Assembly: GCA_964514285.1 (NCBI GenBank)
Contig: CAZEQC010000001.1
Location: forward strand, 62,001-126,000
Reading direction: 5' to 3'
Length of the DNA stretch: 64,000 bases
Origin: SKLM01 sp964514285
GTDB taxonomy: Bacteria; Chloroflexota; Anaerolineae; B4-G1
Part shown: piece after piece, positions 16,401 through 24,593 of the stretch
Numbering within the stretch: the stretch's first letter is position 1
How the letters are laid out: each line of letters begins with the position of its first letter
Program-made: the position numbers and the translations under genes
Notes under the pieces: model-generated
Database searches by the model: none
Told to the model about the DNA's origin: nothing
The model's input: only the letters and a program-made list of their open reading frames with translations

Positions 16401-17939
16401 GAGGAGGCTAACACCGCTAAGCGGGTAGCGAAGAACTCGGTGGCCCCCATTGTCTTGAACTTCTTCAACCGGATCATCGATTTCGCCTTCGCCGCCCTGA
16501 TGGCCCGCATCCTGGGGCCGGCCGGCATGGGGCGCTATTTCACGGCAGCCAATATCTACCTCTGGTTCGACACGCTGGCTAACTTCGGGCTGGACATGTA
16601 TCTGATCCGCGAGGTGGCGCGCCAGCGGAGTCGGACACGCCAGGTCTTTCTCAACACAACCCTATTGCGGCTGCTGCTCTTCATCGCTGTGATACCCGTT
16701 TTGGCCGGCTTCCTGGCGGGCCGACAGGCGCTGCAGAACCCTCTGACCGAGGAGACGTTGTGGGTCGTGGCTCTGCTGTATGCGGGGCTGCTTCCAGGCA
16801 CTATGGCGAACAGCTTGACGGCGCTCTTCCGGGCCTTCGAGAAACATGAATACCCAGCCGCGATCCAGACGGTGACGACGATCATCAAGGTGACCTTAGG
16901 GACGTTGGCCCTGGTGGGAGGATTAGGGATCGTGGGCTTGGCCGGGACGTCCATCCTGACGAACCTGGCAACGATGACCATCCTGGCTGCGCTGGCCTGG
17001 CGCTTGATCTGGCGCAAGCTTCCTCGGGCGGAGATCCATCTGGCAGGACCTACATGGTCTTGGCAGCGCGGGATAAGACGGCTGCCCGTCATGCTGGCCG
17101 CCAGCTGGCCACTGATGGCGTCCCTGCTGCTCCAGTCGCTCTTCACCGGGGCGAACGTGGTGTTGCTCCAGTACTTCCAAGGCGACGACGCCGTCGGATG
17201 GTACAATGCTGCCAGCAAGTGGGTGATGAACATGCTGAACATCATTCCCTCCCTGTTCACGTTCGCCGTCTTCCCGGTACTCTCCCGGCAGGCCGCCGAG
17301 GACCGAGGCCGATTGCGACGCTCATTTCAGCTCTCGGCCAAGCTTCTGACGATAGTGGCCCTGCCGACCGCTGTGACGATCGCGCTGATGGCCAGGCCTA
17401 TGGTGTGGCTACTGAGTGGGCCGCAGTACCTGCCCCAGGGAGCCATAACGCTGCGTCTCTTGGTCTGGTCGATCCTCTTCGGTTGGATCAACAGCCTGAC
17501 GAACTACGTCCTGATTGCGCTGGATCGCCAGCGGCATGTGGTCTGGGCCTCAGCTGCGCGGGTGGCCTTCGCCGTAGTGGCGAACGTGGTCCTGGTGCCA
17601 CGGTTCAGTCAGGGCGGCGCGCCGCCAGTGGCCTCGGCGTGGATCATCATCGGGGGAGAGCTGATCCTGACGCTTCTTTTTGCGGTCGATCTGCACCGTC
17701 ACCTGGGGGACGTGGCATGGGCGGAGATCGCAGGGCGGCCAGCGGCGGCCGGGATGGCGATGGGCACGGTAGCATGGCTGCTAGGGAGCTACAGCCAGCC
17801 CCTGGCGCTGCTGTTGAGCCTGGTCATCTACGTGGTGTTGCTGGTGCTCATACGGGCCCTGACGGCGGAGGAGCGGGAGCGTCTCGCGGCCCTTCTGCCG
17901 GTGCCCCTTCGCCGGGTGATGGAAGGCCTGGGGGATTGA
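13470..17939 (+). CDS. YfhO-type glycosyltransferase fused to MOP-family flippase
   Basis: A 1489-residue membrane protein. Residues 1 to about 960 form a YfhO-like GT-C protein (DILYTFQPYK, PLWDPYIFSGHPFLANGQ, many membrane helices, then a large soluble region to about 935 and one more helix). YfhO-family proteins use polyprenyl-phosphate sugars outside the membrane. Residues about 970-1489 form a Wzx-like flippase (LNFFNRIIDFAFAALMARILGPAGMGRYF, with about 12-14 helices). The joint (SEEANTAKRVAKNSVAP) is continuous with no stop. Two hydrophilic insertions, near residues 430-452 and 520-550, coincide with DNA palindromes. The start ATG overlaps the stop of the GT2 gene. Role inferred: assembly or export of a lipid-linked glycan. 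Confidence 0.88.
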   Translation: MTGRDGPFRLPDLGVLLLLLLLPLLLFGSVVWGSKTMLPADILYTFQPYKAAAADFDISYPHNHLLADLILENYPWKRFINEAFRSRQLPLWDPYIFSGHPFLANGQHSALYPLNVIFYVLPIWRAYGVFTWLQLGLAGAFAYLFARILDIGRLGGLIAGITYQFSGFMIVSVVHPMIIAGASWLPFILAMVELVIQQRPALRGRPASLPWTLLGAAGLGCQTLVGHAENTYFVLLVTGFYAAWRLGGIFLSKSPSSASDRGPSIARDDSDWIAEPASRTWGDAVTAISRPAAWLTLMVALGLALGAVQLVPLYEVVSTSFRGGEEAASLQQVLSWAYPPRRLIAFAIPNFFGNPAHHTYFDLFSWQQVAAPQRGDGRYIYWGVKNYVEGGAYLGLLPVLLAILAVASWLGGRIESFGRAGNSPSLCAEENDRPICRSGFNARRRSVQSIIPFFIVLSLFSLGCIFGTPLYAVVYALPFLKQSHSPFRWVFPLTMCVAVLAGFGVELVRRSGAEPEQRGERAGRVSKPDGGPEETIGEVPIPNVETEGTVDRTPASDRGASASLRTLFLLNASSSLVSVLAGLAFWGGLGTLFSLGLSRVLFPQIEPVIERAFLALAGAPTAFPDHRAFYSYEAQWIALFGLLLTGSGIVLRVSRCPISFRKRPVWEIAAVGLLVLDMIAFGHGFHPAVDPALLDYVPPVVDFLKDQAPPWRYATFTPPGTGETMKANTGMFYDMQCVAGYDSLFSDQYRDTMTLIEEQDQVAYNRIAPFRRWSSLDSPLTDLLNVKYVITEVEIPNPKYEQVYRDEAVRVYENLGAMPRAFTLPTSATVETEDFGSAVQTYDPRHYVIVEDGDAPDDATASTPSAQAVTSYAPNEVFIDADVREPSWLILADAFFPGWKAFLRPRGSTEANEEELEIHRVNGTIRGVRLEEPGAWTVRFNYSPNSVKVGAFISFIAGMTLLFLAGLYLWRFFYVASEEANTAKRVAKNSVAPIVLNFFNRIIDFAFAALMARILGPAGMGRYFTAANIYLWFDTLANFGLDMYLIREVARQRSRTRQVFLNTTLLRLLLFIAVIPVLAGFLAGRQALQNPLTEETLWVVALLYAGLLPGTMANSLTALFRAFEKHEYPAAIQTVTTIIKVTLGTLALVGGLGIVGLAGTSILTNLATMTILAALAWRLIWRKLPRAEIHLAGPTWSWQRGIRRLPVMLAASWPLMASLLLQSLFTGANVVLLQYFQGDDAVGWYNAASKWVMNMLNIIPSLFTFAVFPVLSRQAAEDRGRLRRSFQLSAKLLTIVALPTAVTIALMARPMVWLLSGPQYLPQGAITLRLLVWSILFGWINSLTNYVLIALDRQRHVVWASAARVAFAVVANVVLVPRFSQGGAPPVASAWIIIGGELILTLLFAVDLHRHLGDVAWAEIAGRPAAAGMAMGTVAWLLGSYSQPLALLLSLVIYVVLLVLIRALTAEERERLAALLPVPLRRVMEGLGD
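14759..14823 (+). repeat. 65 bp nested palindromic element inside the YfhO coding region
   Basis: Outer perfect 10 bp arms GAATGATCGA (14759-14768) and TCGATCATTC (14814-14823). Inside are two further hairpins: CGACCTA-tatg-TAGGTCG, followed by and partly overlapping GTCGGG...CCCGAC (14780-14799). It reads in frame and encodes a polar loop between membrane helices. Confidence 0.65.
15038..15116 (+). repeat. Second palindrome cluster inside the YfhO coding region
   Basis: TCGGGTTT-cc-AAACCCGA (15038-15055) shares its left arm with the hairpin at 14780, and GGTTCCC (15083-15089) pairs with GGGAACC (15110-15116). It encodes a hydrophilic Pro/Glu/Arg-rich insertion, again between membrane segments. 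Confidence 0.6.
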
Positions 17940-18071
17940 GCGAAGGAAGGCGTTACACAGAGGGCGCCAAGCAGGCCCGGAGCGGCACGGAGAAGGGCGA
18001 TAATGGAAACGGCTGGCGGCCTGAGTGAGGAACGGCGGTGCACTGAGGGCACGGCGTTGACATAGGGAGGC

Positions 18072-18695
18072 ATGGAGAGCGTGGGGGAGGAGGGTAGAGA
18101 GGGGGCTATGTCGAATACTGCTGTCCAGTCTCTGAGGATTCTCTGGGGGCGTTTGGTCGAACAGGGGGGACGCGTAACCTTACTGTGGGCCATCGACCAC
18201 GTCGTGCGCATCGTCACCGGCGCGCCGGTGCAGAGCATGAGCGAGATCACGCCACAGCTACACGTGGGGGGGCAGTACCGTCAGCGCGGATGGGGACGCC
18301 TGGGAGCGCGGGGGATCACGGCGGTGGTCAATCTCCGGATCGAGTTCGACGATGAGGCAGCGGGCATCGCACCGCGGCGCTACCTCTACCTCCCGACGGT
18401 GGACGACACCCCACCGTCGCTGGAGCACCTGCGTCAGGGGGTGGACTTCATCGCGGAGGAGACGGAACGTGAGGGCGGCGTCTACGTTCACTGCGGATCC
18501 GGCGTGGGACGGGCGCCGACGATGGCCGCGGCCTATCTGGTGTCCACGGGCTCGAGGCCGGAGGAGGCGTGGGCGAGGATTTTCGAGAGGCGGCCCTTCA
18601 TACGTCCTAAACCGGAGCAGGTGGCTCAGGTGGATCGGTTCGCCCAGACGCTGCGCCGTGACCGTGCACCCGTCAGCGGCGACGGGCTTCAGTGA
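18072..18695 (+). CDS. Dual-specificity protein phosphatase-like protein
   Basis: A 207-residue cysteine phosphatase of the tyrosine / dual-specificity type. The signature HCGSGVGRAPT carries the catalytic C141 and the P-loop Arg; the general acid is likely D111 or D112 in TVDDTPPS. The N-terminal 70 residues include a helical, partly hydrophobic segment and then ITPQLHVGGQY, the usual first strand of the fold. The substrate could be phosphoprotein, phospholipid or RNA, and is not decided by sequence. The ATG at 18072 has GGGAGG very close; an alternative ATG at 18108 would also keep the whole domain. It follows the YfhO-flippase gene by 132 bases and may be the end of that operon. Confidence 0.82.
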   Translation: MESVGEEGREGAMSNTAVQSLRILWGRLVEQGGRVTLLWAIDHVVRIVTGAPVQSMSEITPQLHVGGQYRQRGWGRLGARGITAVVNLRIEFDDEAAGIAPRRYLYLPTVDDTPPSLEHLRQGVDFIAEETEREGGVYVHCGSGVGRAPTMAAAYLVSTGSRPEEAWARIFERRPFIRPKPEQVAQVDRFAQTLRRDRAPVSGDGLQ

Positions 18696-18758
18696 TCTTT
18701 CCCAGCGTCGGCTTCTCCTTCAGGGTCCCGCTCGCGGAGAGACCTCCGATGGTACGAC

Positions 18759-19862
18759 CTAGGCAGGGCTGAAGCGGAAAAGACAGACATCTCCGTCCTG
18801 CATCTGGTAGTCGCGGCCCTTGATGCGGACGATGCCGCGCTCGCGGGCGGCCTGCCAGCTGCCGGCGGCCCGCAGCTCCTCGAAAGAGATCACCTCGGCA
18901 CGGATGAAACCCGCTTCCATCTGGCTGTGCACTTCGCCGGCTGCCTGGGGTGCCTTGGTGCCCCGCTGAATGGACCAGGCCCGCACCTCCTCACCGCCGG
19001 TGATGGTGAAGAAGGTGATCAGATCGAGGACGCGATAGCCGGCCTTGGCCAGCCTGGCCAACCCTGAACGTTCAAGCCCCACCTCGGCGCGGTAAGCTGC
19101 CGCCTCATCAGGTGGCCATTCAGCGAGCTCTGCCTCGAGCTCGGCGCAGAGGACGACGTAGGAGGCTCCCTCCTCTTCGGCGAGGTGCTTCACCTCGTCC
19201 GCCTGCTCGCCGCCGTCGGGCAACACATCCTCGGCCACGTTGATGACGTAGATGCGTTTCTTGGCGGTTAGCAGCTGGAGTTCCTTGGCCAGCCGGGCCC
19301 TCGGCCCCTCGGATTTGAGCCAGCCGCGCGCTCTCTCACCGGCCTCCAGTCGCTCACGCAGGGCTTGGAGCGCCTTCGATTCCTCCCCATACTGCCGAGG
19401 GTGGGCTTTGGCGGCCGACCGGGTCTTCTCAAGCTTCCGCTCGGTGACCTCCAGGTCGGCCAGGATAAGCTCCAGATCAAGGACCTCCACGTCACGGACC
19501 GGATCAACCTGGCCTTCGACGTGGGCGATGTCGGGATCGGTGAAGCAACGGCTGACGACGGCGACAGCGTCGACCGTTCGAATATGTCCCAGGAATTGAT
19601 TGCCGAGGCCTTCGCCACGGTGAGCGCCCTTCACCAGCCCGGCGATGTCGACGAACTCGACCGTGGCCGGCGTCACACGGTCGGGCCCCACCATCTCCGT
19701 CAAGACGTCCAACCTGGCATCGGGCACAGGGACCACGCCGCGATTGGGCTCGATGGTGGTAAAAGGGTAAGAGGCCACGTCGGCGCCGGCGTTGGTGAGG
19801 GCGTTAAAAAGGGTCGACTTGCCCACGTTGGGCAGTCCGACGATGCCGATCTGTAATGCCAT
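18759..19862 (-). CDS. ychF: Ribosome-binding ATPase YchF (Obg family)
   Basis: A 367-residue YchF/OLA1 protein, normal length. Seen: the G1 loop GLPNVGKST near residue 8, YPFTTIEPN, VDIAGLVKGAHRGEGLGNQFL (G3), a coiled-coil insertion (about 125-195), the divergent G4 region YVINVAED typical of ATP rather than GTP preference, and a C-terminal TGS domain (DLITFFTITGGEEVRAWSIQRGTKAPQAAG). YchF binds ribosomes and influences oxidative-stress responses in other bacteria. The ATG is preceded by AGGAGG. It converges on the phosphatase gene. Confidence 0.97.
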   Translation of the reverse strand: MALQIGIVGLPNVGKSTLFNALTNAGADVASYPFTTIEPNRGVVPVPDARLDVLTEMVGPDRVTPATVEFVDIAGLVKGAHRGEGLGNQFLGHIRTVDAVAVVSRCFTDPDIAHVEGQVDPVRDVEVLDLELILADLEVTERKLEKTRSAAKAHPRQYGEESKALQALRERLEAGERARGWLKSEGPRARLAKELQLLTAKKRIYVINVAEDVLPDGGEQADEVKHLAEEEGASYVVLCAELEAELAEWPPDEAAAYRAEVGLERSGLARLAKAGYRVLDLITFFTITGGEEVRAWSIQRGTKAPQAAGEVHSQMEAGFIRAEVISFEELRAAGSWQAARERGIVRIKGRDYQMQDGDVCLFRFSPA

Positions 19863-19959
19863 AGTATCCCTCCTAGGCTGATGTCAGATGCGGGCGAGCT
19901 CTTGAGGCTCGGTGACTGTTCATCTCTTGCTTCTGGCGGGAAGCCCGTGCAAGGCCATA

Positions 19960-20011
19960 CTGAGCGCGAGATCGTCGGGTTGCAGCATGCGAATCCAGCT
20001 AGGGCCTCGAG
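19960..20011. repeat. Intergenic palindromic repeat, copy 2 (diverged)
   Basis: Within the gene-free gap 19863-20122. TGAGCGCGAGATCG followed by GGGTTGC...GCGAATCCAGCTAGGGC aligns with the copies at 10603-10645 and 24498-24540. Further inverted repeats flank it, for example CCAGCT near 19994 with AGCTGG near 20025. Confidence 0.55.
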
Positions 20012-20122
20012 TCCCCTGCAAACCCAGCTGGAGGCGAGAGGCCAGTCTGAAACCGGCCAGAGCATCGGGGGCATGACGAAGCCAGCCAGAGTGTGAGGCC
20101 ATAGGTAACAGGTGCTCAAGGC

Positions 20123-23100
20123 CTAATTGGATCCGCGTTCAAGCAAGGGGAGGCTTATGATGAAAGTGCTCCCCTGGTTTAACTCGCTTTCCACGGATAC
20201 TGTTCCCCCGTGGCGCTCCACGATTGATTTGACGATAGAGAGTCCCAGGCCCGTACCAGGCACATCGGGGGCATCGCGACGTTTGACGCGATAGAACTTC
20301 TCAAAGAGCCGCACCTGATCTTCCGGAGCGATGCCGATCCCGCTGTCAGTAACGCTGATAATGGCCTGGCCCACCTTGGTCCGACCTCGCGATGGGGGGG
20401 CTATCGAGAGCCCTACGATGACGTCTCCCCCCGAAGGTGTATACTTGATGGCGTTATCGACTATGTTGGTGATGGCCTGGCGGAGGAGCGCAGCATCACC
20501 GGAGACGATGGCAAGCTCAGTCTCGCCGCCCTCACTGCTCTCGTCCGAAGCCTGGCGAACCGCGGGTTTCAGACGAAGCGTAATATCCTTGGCCCCTGCA
20601 CGCGCACGCCGGCTATCCACGGCCTCGGCCAGGATAGCGCCCAGGTGGCAGGGCTGGCGTTCAAGACCGATGTCCGCCTCAATGCGTCCTAGGTCAAGCA
20701 GATCATCGACCAGCTTGCTCATACGGGTGATGCCATGGAGAACCTTCTCCACGTACTCGCGCTGACTCGGATTGAGCTCCCCGACAGTGGGGAGCATGGT
20801 GGCGTACCCCCGCATAAAGGTCAAGGGGGCGCGCAGGTCGTGGGAGACGGTGGCCACGAAGTCGGATTTGAGTTCGTCCAACTCTTTGAGATGGGTGATG
20901 TCCCGCATCACGGAGACGCGGCCGAGACGCTGCCCGTCGGCGCTGACGATGGCCGAGAGGTTGGCGTAGAGCGTTCGTCCGTCAGCGAGAGCCAGTTCCT
21001 TAGTCAGGGCATCGTTGCGATCAAGTGGTTCGTTGAAGACGTTTATTAAAGCGTGCGGCAACGGGGTCTGGTCAATAACCTGATCAGATACACGCCCACT
21101 GCTGATACCAAATACGCGCTCCGCAGCGGGATTCATCAGCAGAATCCGGTTCTCACGGTCGGTCACTACGACAGCATCGGTCGTGCTAGCGAGAATGGCT
21201 GCCAAACGCCTCCGTTCGCCCTCTGCAGTCTGGAAGAGCCTTGCGTTCTCCACTAGCACGGACGTCTGACTGGCCAGCGTGGAGAGCAGGTCAATATCGG
21301 AGTCGCTGAAGCGACGCGTCGTGCCGTATCCTACCCACATCACAGCTGCTATCCGCTCCTTGGTGCGGATCGGTAATGCGACAACGGCCTTAACGGCCTC
21401 AGGCATGGCTCCAGGTTTGAGCAGTGTCTTGGCCCTCTTCAGGTTCTCAACCACCAGAGGCCGCTCCACGCCCTTCGCCGCCTGGGAGAGGGCGTGGTCA
21501 AGGCCTTGCAGCCCCTCCCGCGGCTGCCCACGCGACATCACCACTTGAGGATCCCCATCGGCAGAAAGAAGCACGATGCGAGCGATCTGGGCTTCGGTGG
21601 CCCGAAGCGCTCCCTCAAGGATGAAGGGCACGCCCTCCGGCAGCTCCAGCGTCGCCGAGACCGACTGACTGACTTTGAGCAGCAAGGAGAGGTCCTCCAT
21701 ACGGTCCTTGAGACGGACTCGCATGTCCTCAAAGGCGAGTCCGACACGAGAAACCTCATCTTGACCGCCGTGCGCGGCCAAGCCACCGATCTCCACCGGT
21801 TGTGAAAGGTCGCCTTCGGCAATCCGATCGGCAGCCGTAGCCAGCTGCTGGAGAGGCTGGGTCACCCAGTTGGTGACCAAAGAGATGATGATCACCAGCC
21901 CGCTTCCGAGAAGAACTTGAAGACCGAGCAAGGGGGTAGCAATCTGCTTGGCTTGCTCTAGGACCACCTCGTAGGGCAAGCGGATGACGACGCCCCAGGG
22001 GTAACCCTCCACAGGGAGGTAATATACCAGCTGACGGGTGTTGTCCTGGGGGTGGCGGCTCTCATAGGCCCAACCACGGAGAGCGGAGTCGATGCGTGGC
22101 TGGCCTTCCTCTATGGCCCAAGTCATCAGGAGCCTATCGGGATCAGGATGAGCCACAATACGTTCATCGGCATCCACGATGAAACCAGCACCGTGCGCAC
22201 TGGTCCACTGGAGGCCTTCAAGGATGCGACCAATGATCAGGTTGGCTTCAAGGCGCGTCCGACCAAGCAGAACTCGGGATCCTAGCTCTCGTCCTTGATC
22301 TCTCTGCGGAGGACCGCTGACAGGGACCAAGAAGGAAAGGACGACTGTGTCCTGCTCAGAACGATGGACCGAGCTTATCTGTGGCGCCCCACGCTCGGTC
22401 GCTCGCTGCAGCAGGGTTCGCTCCTCCGCAGTCAGTTGGGCGTCGCCCGCAGGCTGTGGAGGGTAGAGAGCCAGCCGTTGTCCTTGGGAAGTCAACAGTA
22501 TGAGTTGATCGAAGAAGGCGACCATACGCATATCCCTGCGCAGCCGATTCTCCAGTGCTTCCCGATCTGTCTGCCAAAGACGACCGTCATTAGCGAATTC
22601 CGACAGGAGCCCCTGGCCTGTCTGAATGAAGTAGGGGATACCCTCGGCGGCGCTGTTGGCCGCTCTCGCCATCTGATTCACGGCCTCGGTGGTGGCTAAG
22701 CGGAGAGCGGTAGCGGTGACAGCATAGACAAGCACGATGGTGATCAAGCCAATCAACGGGACGAAGAGGAACAACAGTCGCCGGTTAAGCGTGCGACTGT
22801 AGGGAGGAGAGCGATGGGCTGTCCGCACAGGGCGATATTGGGGCCGGAACGAGTAGACTGTCTGAATGGCCACGGCGGCAATGAAACTCTCTAGGAGCAA
22901 CGGGCCAAAGTAAGACCCTGTCAAGCTGACGGCGTAGTCAAAGCCCGACAAGCCCGATTCCGCGACGTGGACAAACGATGACAGCAGAAGCGTGAGAGCG
23001 GCAAAAGGCGTCATCAGCGGAACGGCGACGACGGGCTGGCGAGCAAGAAGAGGTAAGCGCCCCCGATAGTCCTGTCGCAGAAGGAACCCGATCAGGAAGC

Positions 23101-23533
23101 CCAGAAGGCCCAGATGGAAAGGAGCGGAGAGGCCACCGGTCGTCATACCGGCACGCAGAATCCCCTTGGATAACCCCACCAGCAGGGCCGGCCCCGGCCC
23201 GAGCCAGACGCCGGAGATGACGACAGGCAGCATACCCAACAGGGGCGCAAAGGGCTCGGAGGGCGTAAACGGAACGCCGGGTGGAGGAAGTAGATTGTGG
23301 CCCGGGAAGCTGATCACGAGGATGCGCTCAGACAGGAGCGGGGCGATCAGACAGCCCACAAGCAGGAGCAATTGACGGCGATCCAGTCTGGAGAAATCAC
23401 GGCGAGAGGCGGCGAGAATGGTTAGCCCCAGCACTAACTCAAGAGCGAGCAGGGCGATCTCCCACGCGCTCGGCCTGAAGAAGATCAACCGAGTCCAAGA
23501 TCTCCAGATATCAAAATGCATAGCGCTTCGCAC
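20123..23533 (-). CDS. Large membrane sensor histidine kinase (HAMP-GAF-PAS-HisKA-HATPase)
   Basis: An 1136-residue kinase. In order: an N-terminal bundle of about seven membrane helices (1-235), another helix near 265, an extracytoplasmic sensor (about 290-525, Cache-like), a helix near 545, HAMP (about 555-610), GAF (about 615-755), PAS (about 765-880), HisKA with SHDLRAPL (H898), and an HATPase with NIVDNAIKYTPSGG, DSGIGI and GTGLGLSIV. It should phosphorylate a response regulator; none is adjacent. The start is GTG at 23533, with ATG four codons later. Its promoter is back-to-back with that of a SpoIIE-type phosphatase, so the two are likely functionally linked. Confidence 0.93.
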   Translation of the reverse strand: MRSAMHFDIWRSWTRLIFFRPSAWEIALLALELVLGLTILAASRRDFSRLDRRQLLLLVGCLIAPLLSERILVISFPGHNLLPPPGVPFTPSEPFAPLLGMLPVVISGVWLGPGPALLVGLSKGILRAGMTTGGLSAPFHLGLLGFLIGFLLRQDYRGRLPLLARQPVVAVPLMTPFAALTLLLSSFVHVAESGLSGFDYAVSLTGSYFGPLLLESFIAAVAIQTVYSFRPQYRPVRTAHRSPPYSRTLNRRLLFLFVPLIGLITIVLVYAVTATALRLATTEAVNQMARAANSAAEGIPYFIQTGQGLLSEFANDGRLWQTDREALENRLRRDMRMVAFFDQLILLTSQGQRLALYPPQPAGDAQLTAEERTLLQRATERGAPQISSVHRSEQDTVVLSFLVPVSGPPQRDQGRELGSRVLLGRTRLEANLIIGRILEGLQWTSAHGAGFIVDADERIVAHPDPDRLLMTWAIEEGQPRIDSALRGWAYESRHPQDNTRQLVYYLPVEGYPWGVVIRLPYEVVLEQAKQIATPLLGLQVLLGSGLVIIISLVTNWVTQPLQQLATAADRIAEGDLSQPVEIGGLAAHGGQDEVSRVGLAFEDMRVRLKDRMEDLSLLLKVSQSVSATLELPEGVPFILEGALRATEAQIARIVLLSADGDPQVVMSRGQPREGLQGLDHALSQAAKGVERPLVVENLKRAKTLLKPGAMPEAVKAVVALPIRTKERIAAVMWVGYGTTRRFSDSDIDLLSTLASQTSVLVENARLFQTAEGERRRLAAILASTTDAVVVTDRENRILLMNPAAERVFGISSGRVSDQVIDQTPLPHALINVFNEPLDRNDALTKELALADGRTLYANLSAIVSADGQRLGRVSVMRDITHLKELDELKSDFVATVSHDLRAPLTFMRGYATMLPTVGELNPSQREYVEKVLHGITRMSKLVDDLLDLGRIEADIGLERQPCHLGAILAEAVDSRRARAGAKDITLRLKPAVRQASDESSEGGETELAIVSGDAALLRQAITNIVDNAIKYTPSGGDVIVGLSIAPPSRGRTKVGQAIISVTDSGIGIAPEDQVRLFEKFYRVKRRDAPDVPGTGLGLSIVKSIVERHGGTVSVESELNQGSTFIISLPLLERGSN

Positions 23534-23559
23534 CCCACTGGGTAAGACAACCTTGGGGG

Positions 23560-23588
23560 ATTATAGCACACACCTGGTTTTCCTCCAA
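23560..23588 (-). promoter_or_regulatory. Putative sensor kinase promoter
   Basis: Minus strand TTGGAG (23583-23588), 17 bases, TATAAT (23560-23565), 27 bases from the GTG start. Confidence 0.65.
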
Positions 23589-23590
23589 CC

Positions 23591-23619
23591 TTGCTCACGC
23601 TCCTTGGCGACTGTATAAT
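23591..23619 (+). promoter_or_regulatory. Putative phosphatase gene promoter
   Basis: TTGCTC (23591-23596), 17 bases, TATAAT (23614-23619). Its -35 box begins 2 bases after the divergent kinase promoter's -35, so polymerases or one regulator bound here could affect both genes. Confidence 0.65.
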
Positions 23620-23703
23620 GGAAGACGATAGAATCCATTGACGCTTGCTCCGGGGCAGACCCGACGACCATGTGTAGACACCCAACACGCTTGAGGAGAT
23701 CGT

Positions 23704-24411
23704 ATGGAAATAGAAGTTGCTGTCGCCAAGGTAGGTAAGTGGGCCACCAGTCAGAGCGGAGATACCCTGGAGATGATCGAGCGTCCCCAAGGCGGATTCT
23801 CTTTCGTGCTCGTGGACGGTCAACGGTCAGGACAGGCGGCCAAAGCGATCAGCAATCTGGTGGCACGTAAGGTGATATCCGAGCTGGCCGAGGGTGTACG
23901 CGACGGGGCTGCCGCTCGTGCTGGCCACGACTACCTCTACACCTACAAAGGCGGCAAGGTCTCTGCAACACTCAACATCCTCTCGGTGGACCTGGTTACT
24001 GATACGCTAGTGCTATCCCGCAACAGCCGCTGCCCCATCGTGGTCTTCATCCCCGGAGAAGGCATGAAGCTACTCGACGAACCGGTGAGGCCGATCGGCG
24101 TGGGACGTGGGACGAAGCCCTCCATCACAGAGTTGCCCCTGGAGGCGGATACGTTAGCCATCGTCTATACCGACGGCTTGGAGAGGGCAGGCTCGTGGTC
24201 GAGTCCAGTCTTCGACGTTCCGGAGGCGGTCAAGGGGCTGGTTAATCAGGGCGAGACAACGGCGCAGCTCGTGGCCGACGCCCTGCTGGGGCAAGCTTTG
24301 GCTCTAGAGGATGGGCGACCGCGGGACGACATCAGTGTGCTTGTGCTACATATCACAGACCGGGCTAGCGAGAACGAGGTGCGTCACCTTCTTCTTCGCG
24401 TGCCGTTATAG
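23704..24411 (+). CDS. SpoIIE-type PP2C protein phosphatase
   Basis: A 235-residue stand-alone SpoIIE/PP2C-like serine phosphatase domain. The metal-binding motifs are visible: FVLVDGQRSGQAAK near residue 36 (first Asp), the IVYTDGLERAG loop near 156, and GRPRDDISVLVLHI near 208 (last Asp pair). No sensor domain is attached. Such enzymes typically dephosphorylate anti-sigma-factor antagonists or similar STAS proteins; none is encoded nearby. The ATG at 23704 follows GAGGAG. It is divergent from the large sensor kinase with a shared 170-base control region. Confidence 0.85.
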   Translation: MEIEVAVAKVGKWATSQSGDTLEMIERPQGGFSFVLVDGQRSGQAAKAISNLVARKVISELAEGVRDGAAARAGHDYLYTYKGGKVSATLNILSVDLVTDTLVLSRNSRCPIVVFIPGEGMKLLDEPVRPIGVGRGTKPSITELPLEADTLAIVYTDGLERAGSWSSPVFDVPEAVKGLVNQGETTAQLVADALLGQALALEDGRPRDDISVLVLHITDRASENEVRHLLLRVPL

Positions 24412-24461
24412 CAGAAGGTAAACGGCTATCGTAGTCCTTCACCCTCTGCTCATAGCGGACG

Positions 24462-24530
24462 GCTCAACCTGAGCGGTTCCAGTTGAGCTGTACAGGATTG
24501 GGCGCGAAATTGCTGAACTCGTGATCCAGC
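24462..24530. repeat. Intergenic palindromic repeat, copy 3
   Basis: An inverted repeat GCTCAAC (24462-24468) / GTTGAGC (24482-24488), followed by the core TTGGGCGCGAAATTGC (24498-24513), which matches copy 1 at 15 of 16 positions, then GATCCAGCTGGGG corresponding to the AATCCGGCTAGAG arm of copy 1. It lies in the 182-base gap before the P-loop gene. Confidence 0.65.
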
Positions 24531-24593
24531 TGGGGTCTGAGAGTTATGCCGGGTGAAGCGTGAAATGTAAGGGGAGCAGGGAGCAATAGGAAA

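Noticed and set aside
17054..18028. 324-codon frame overlapping the flippase part in another frame
   Set aside because: Very rich in Gly, Arg and Pro, typical of a shifted high-GC frame; the flippase frame is clearly the coding one.
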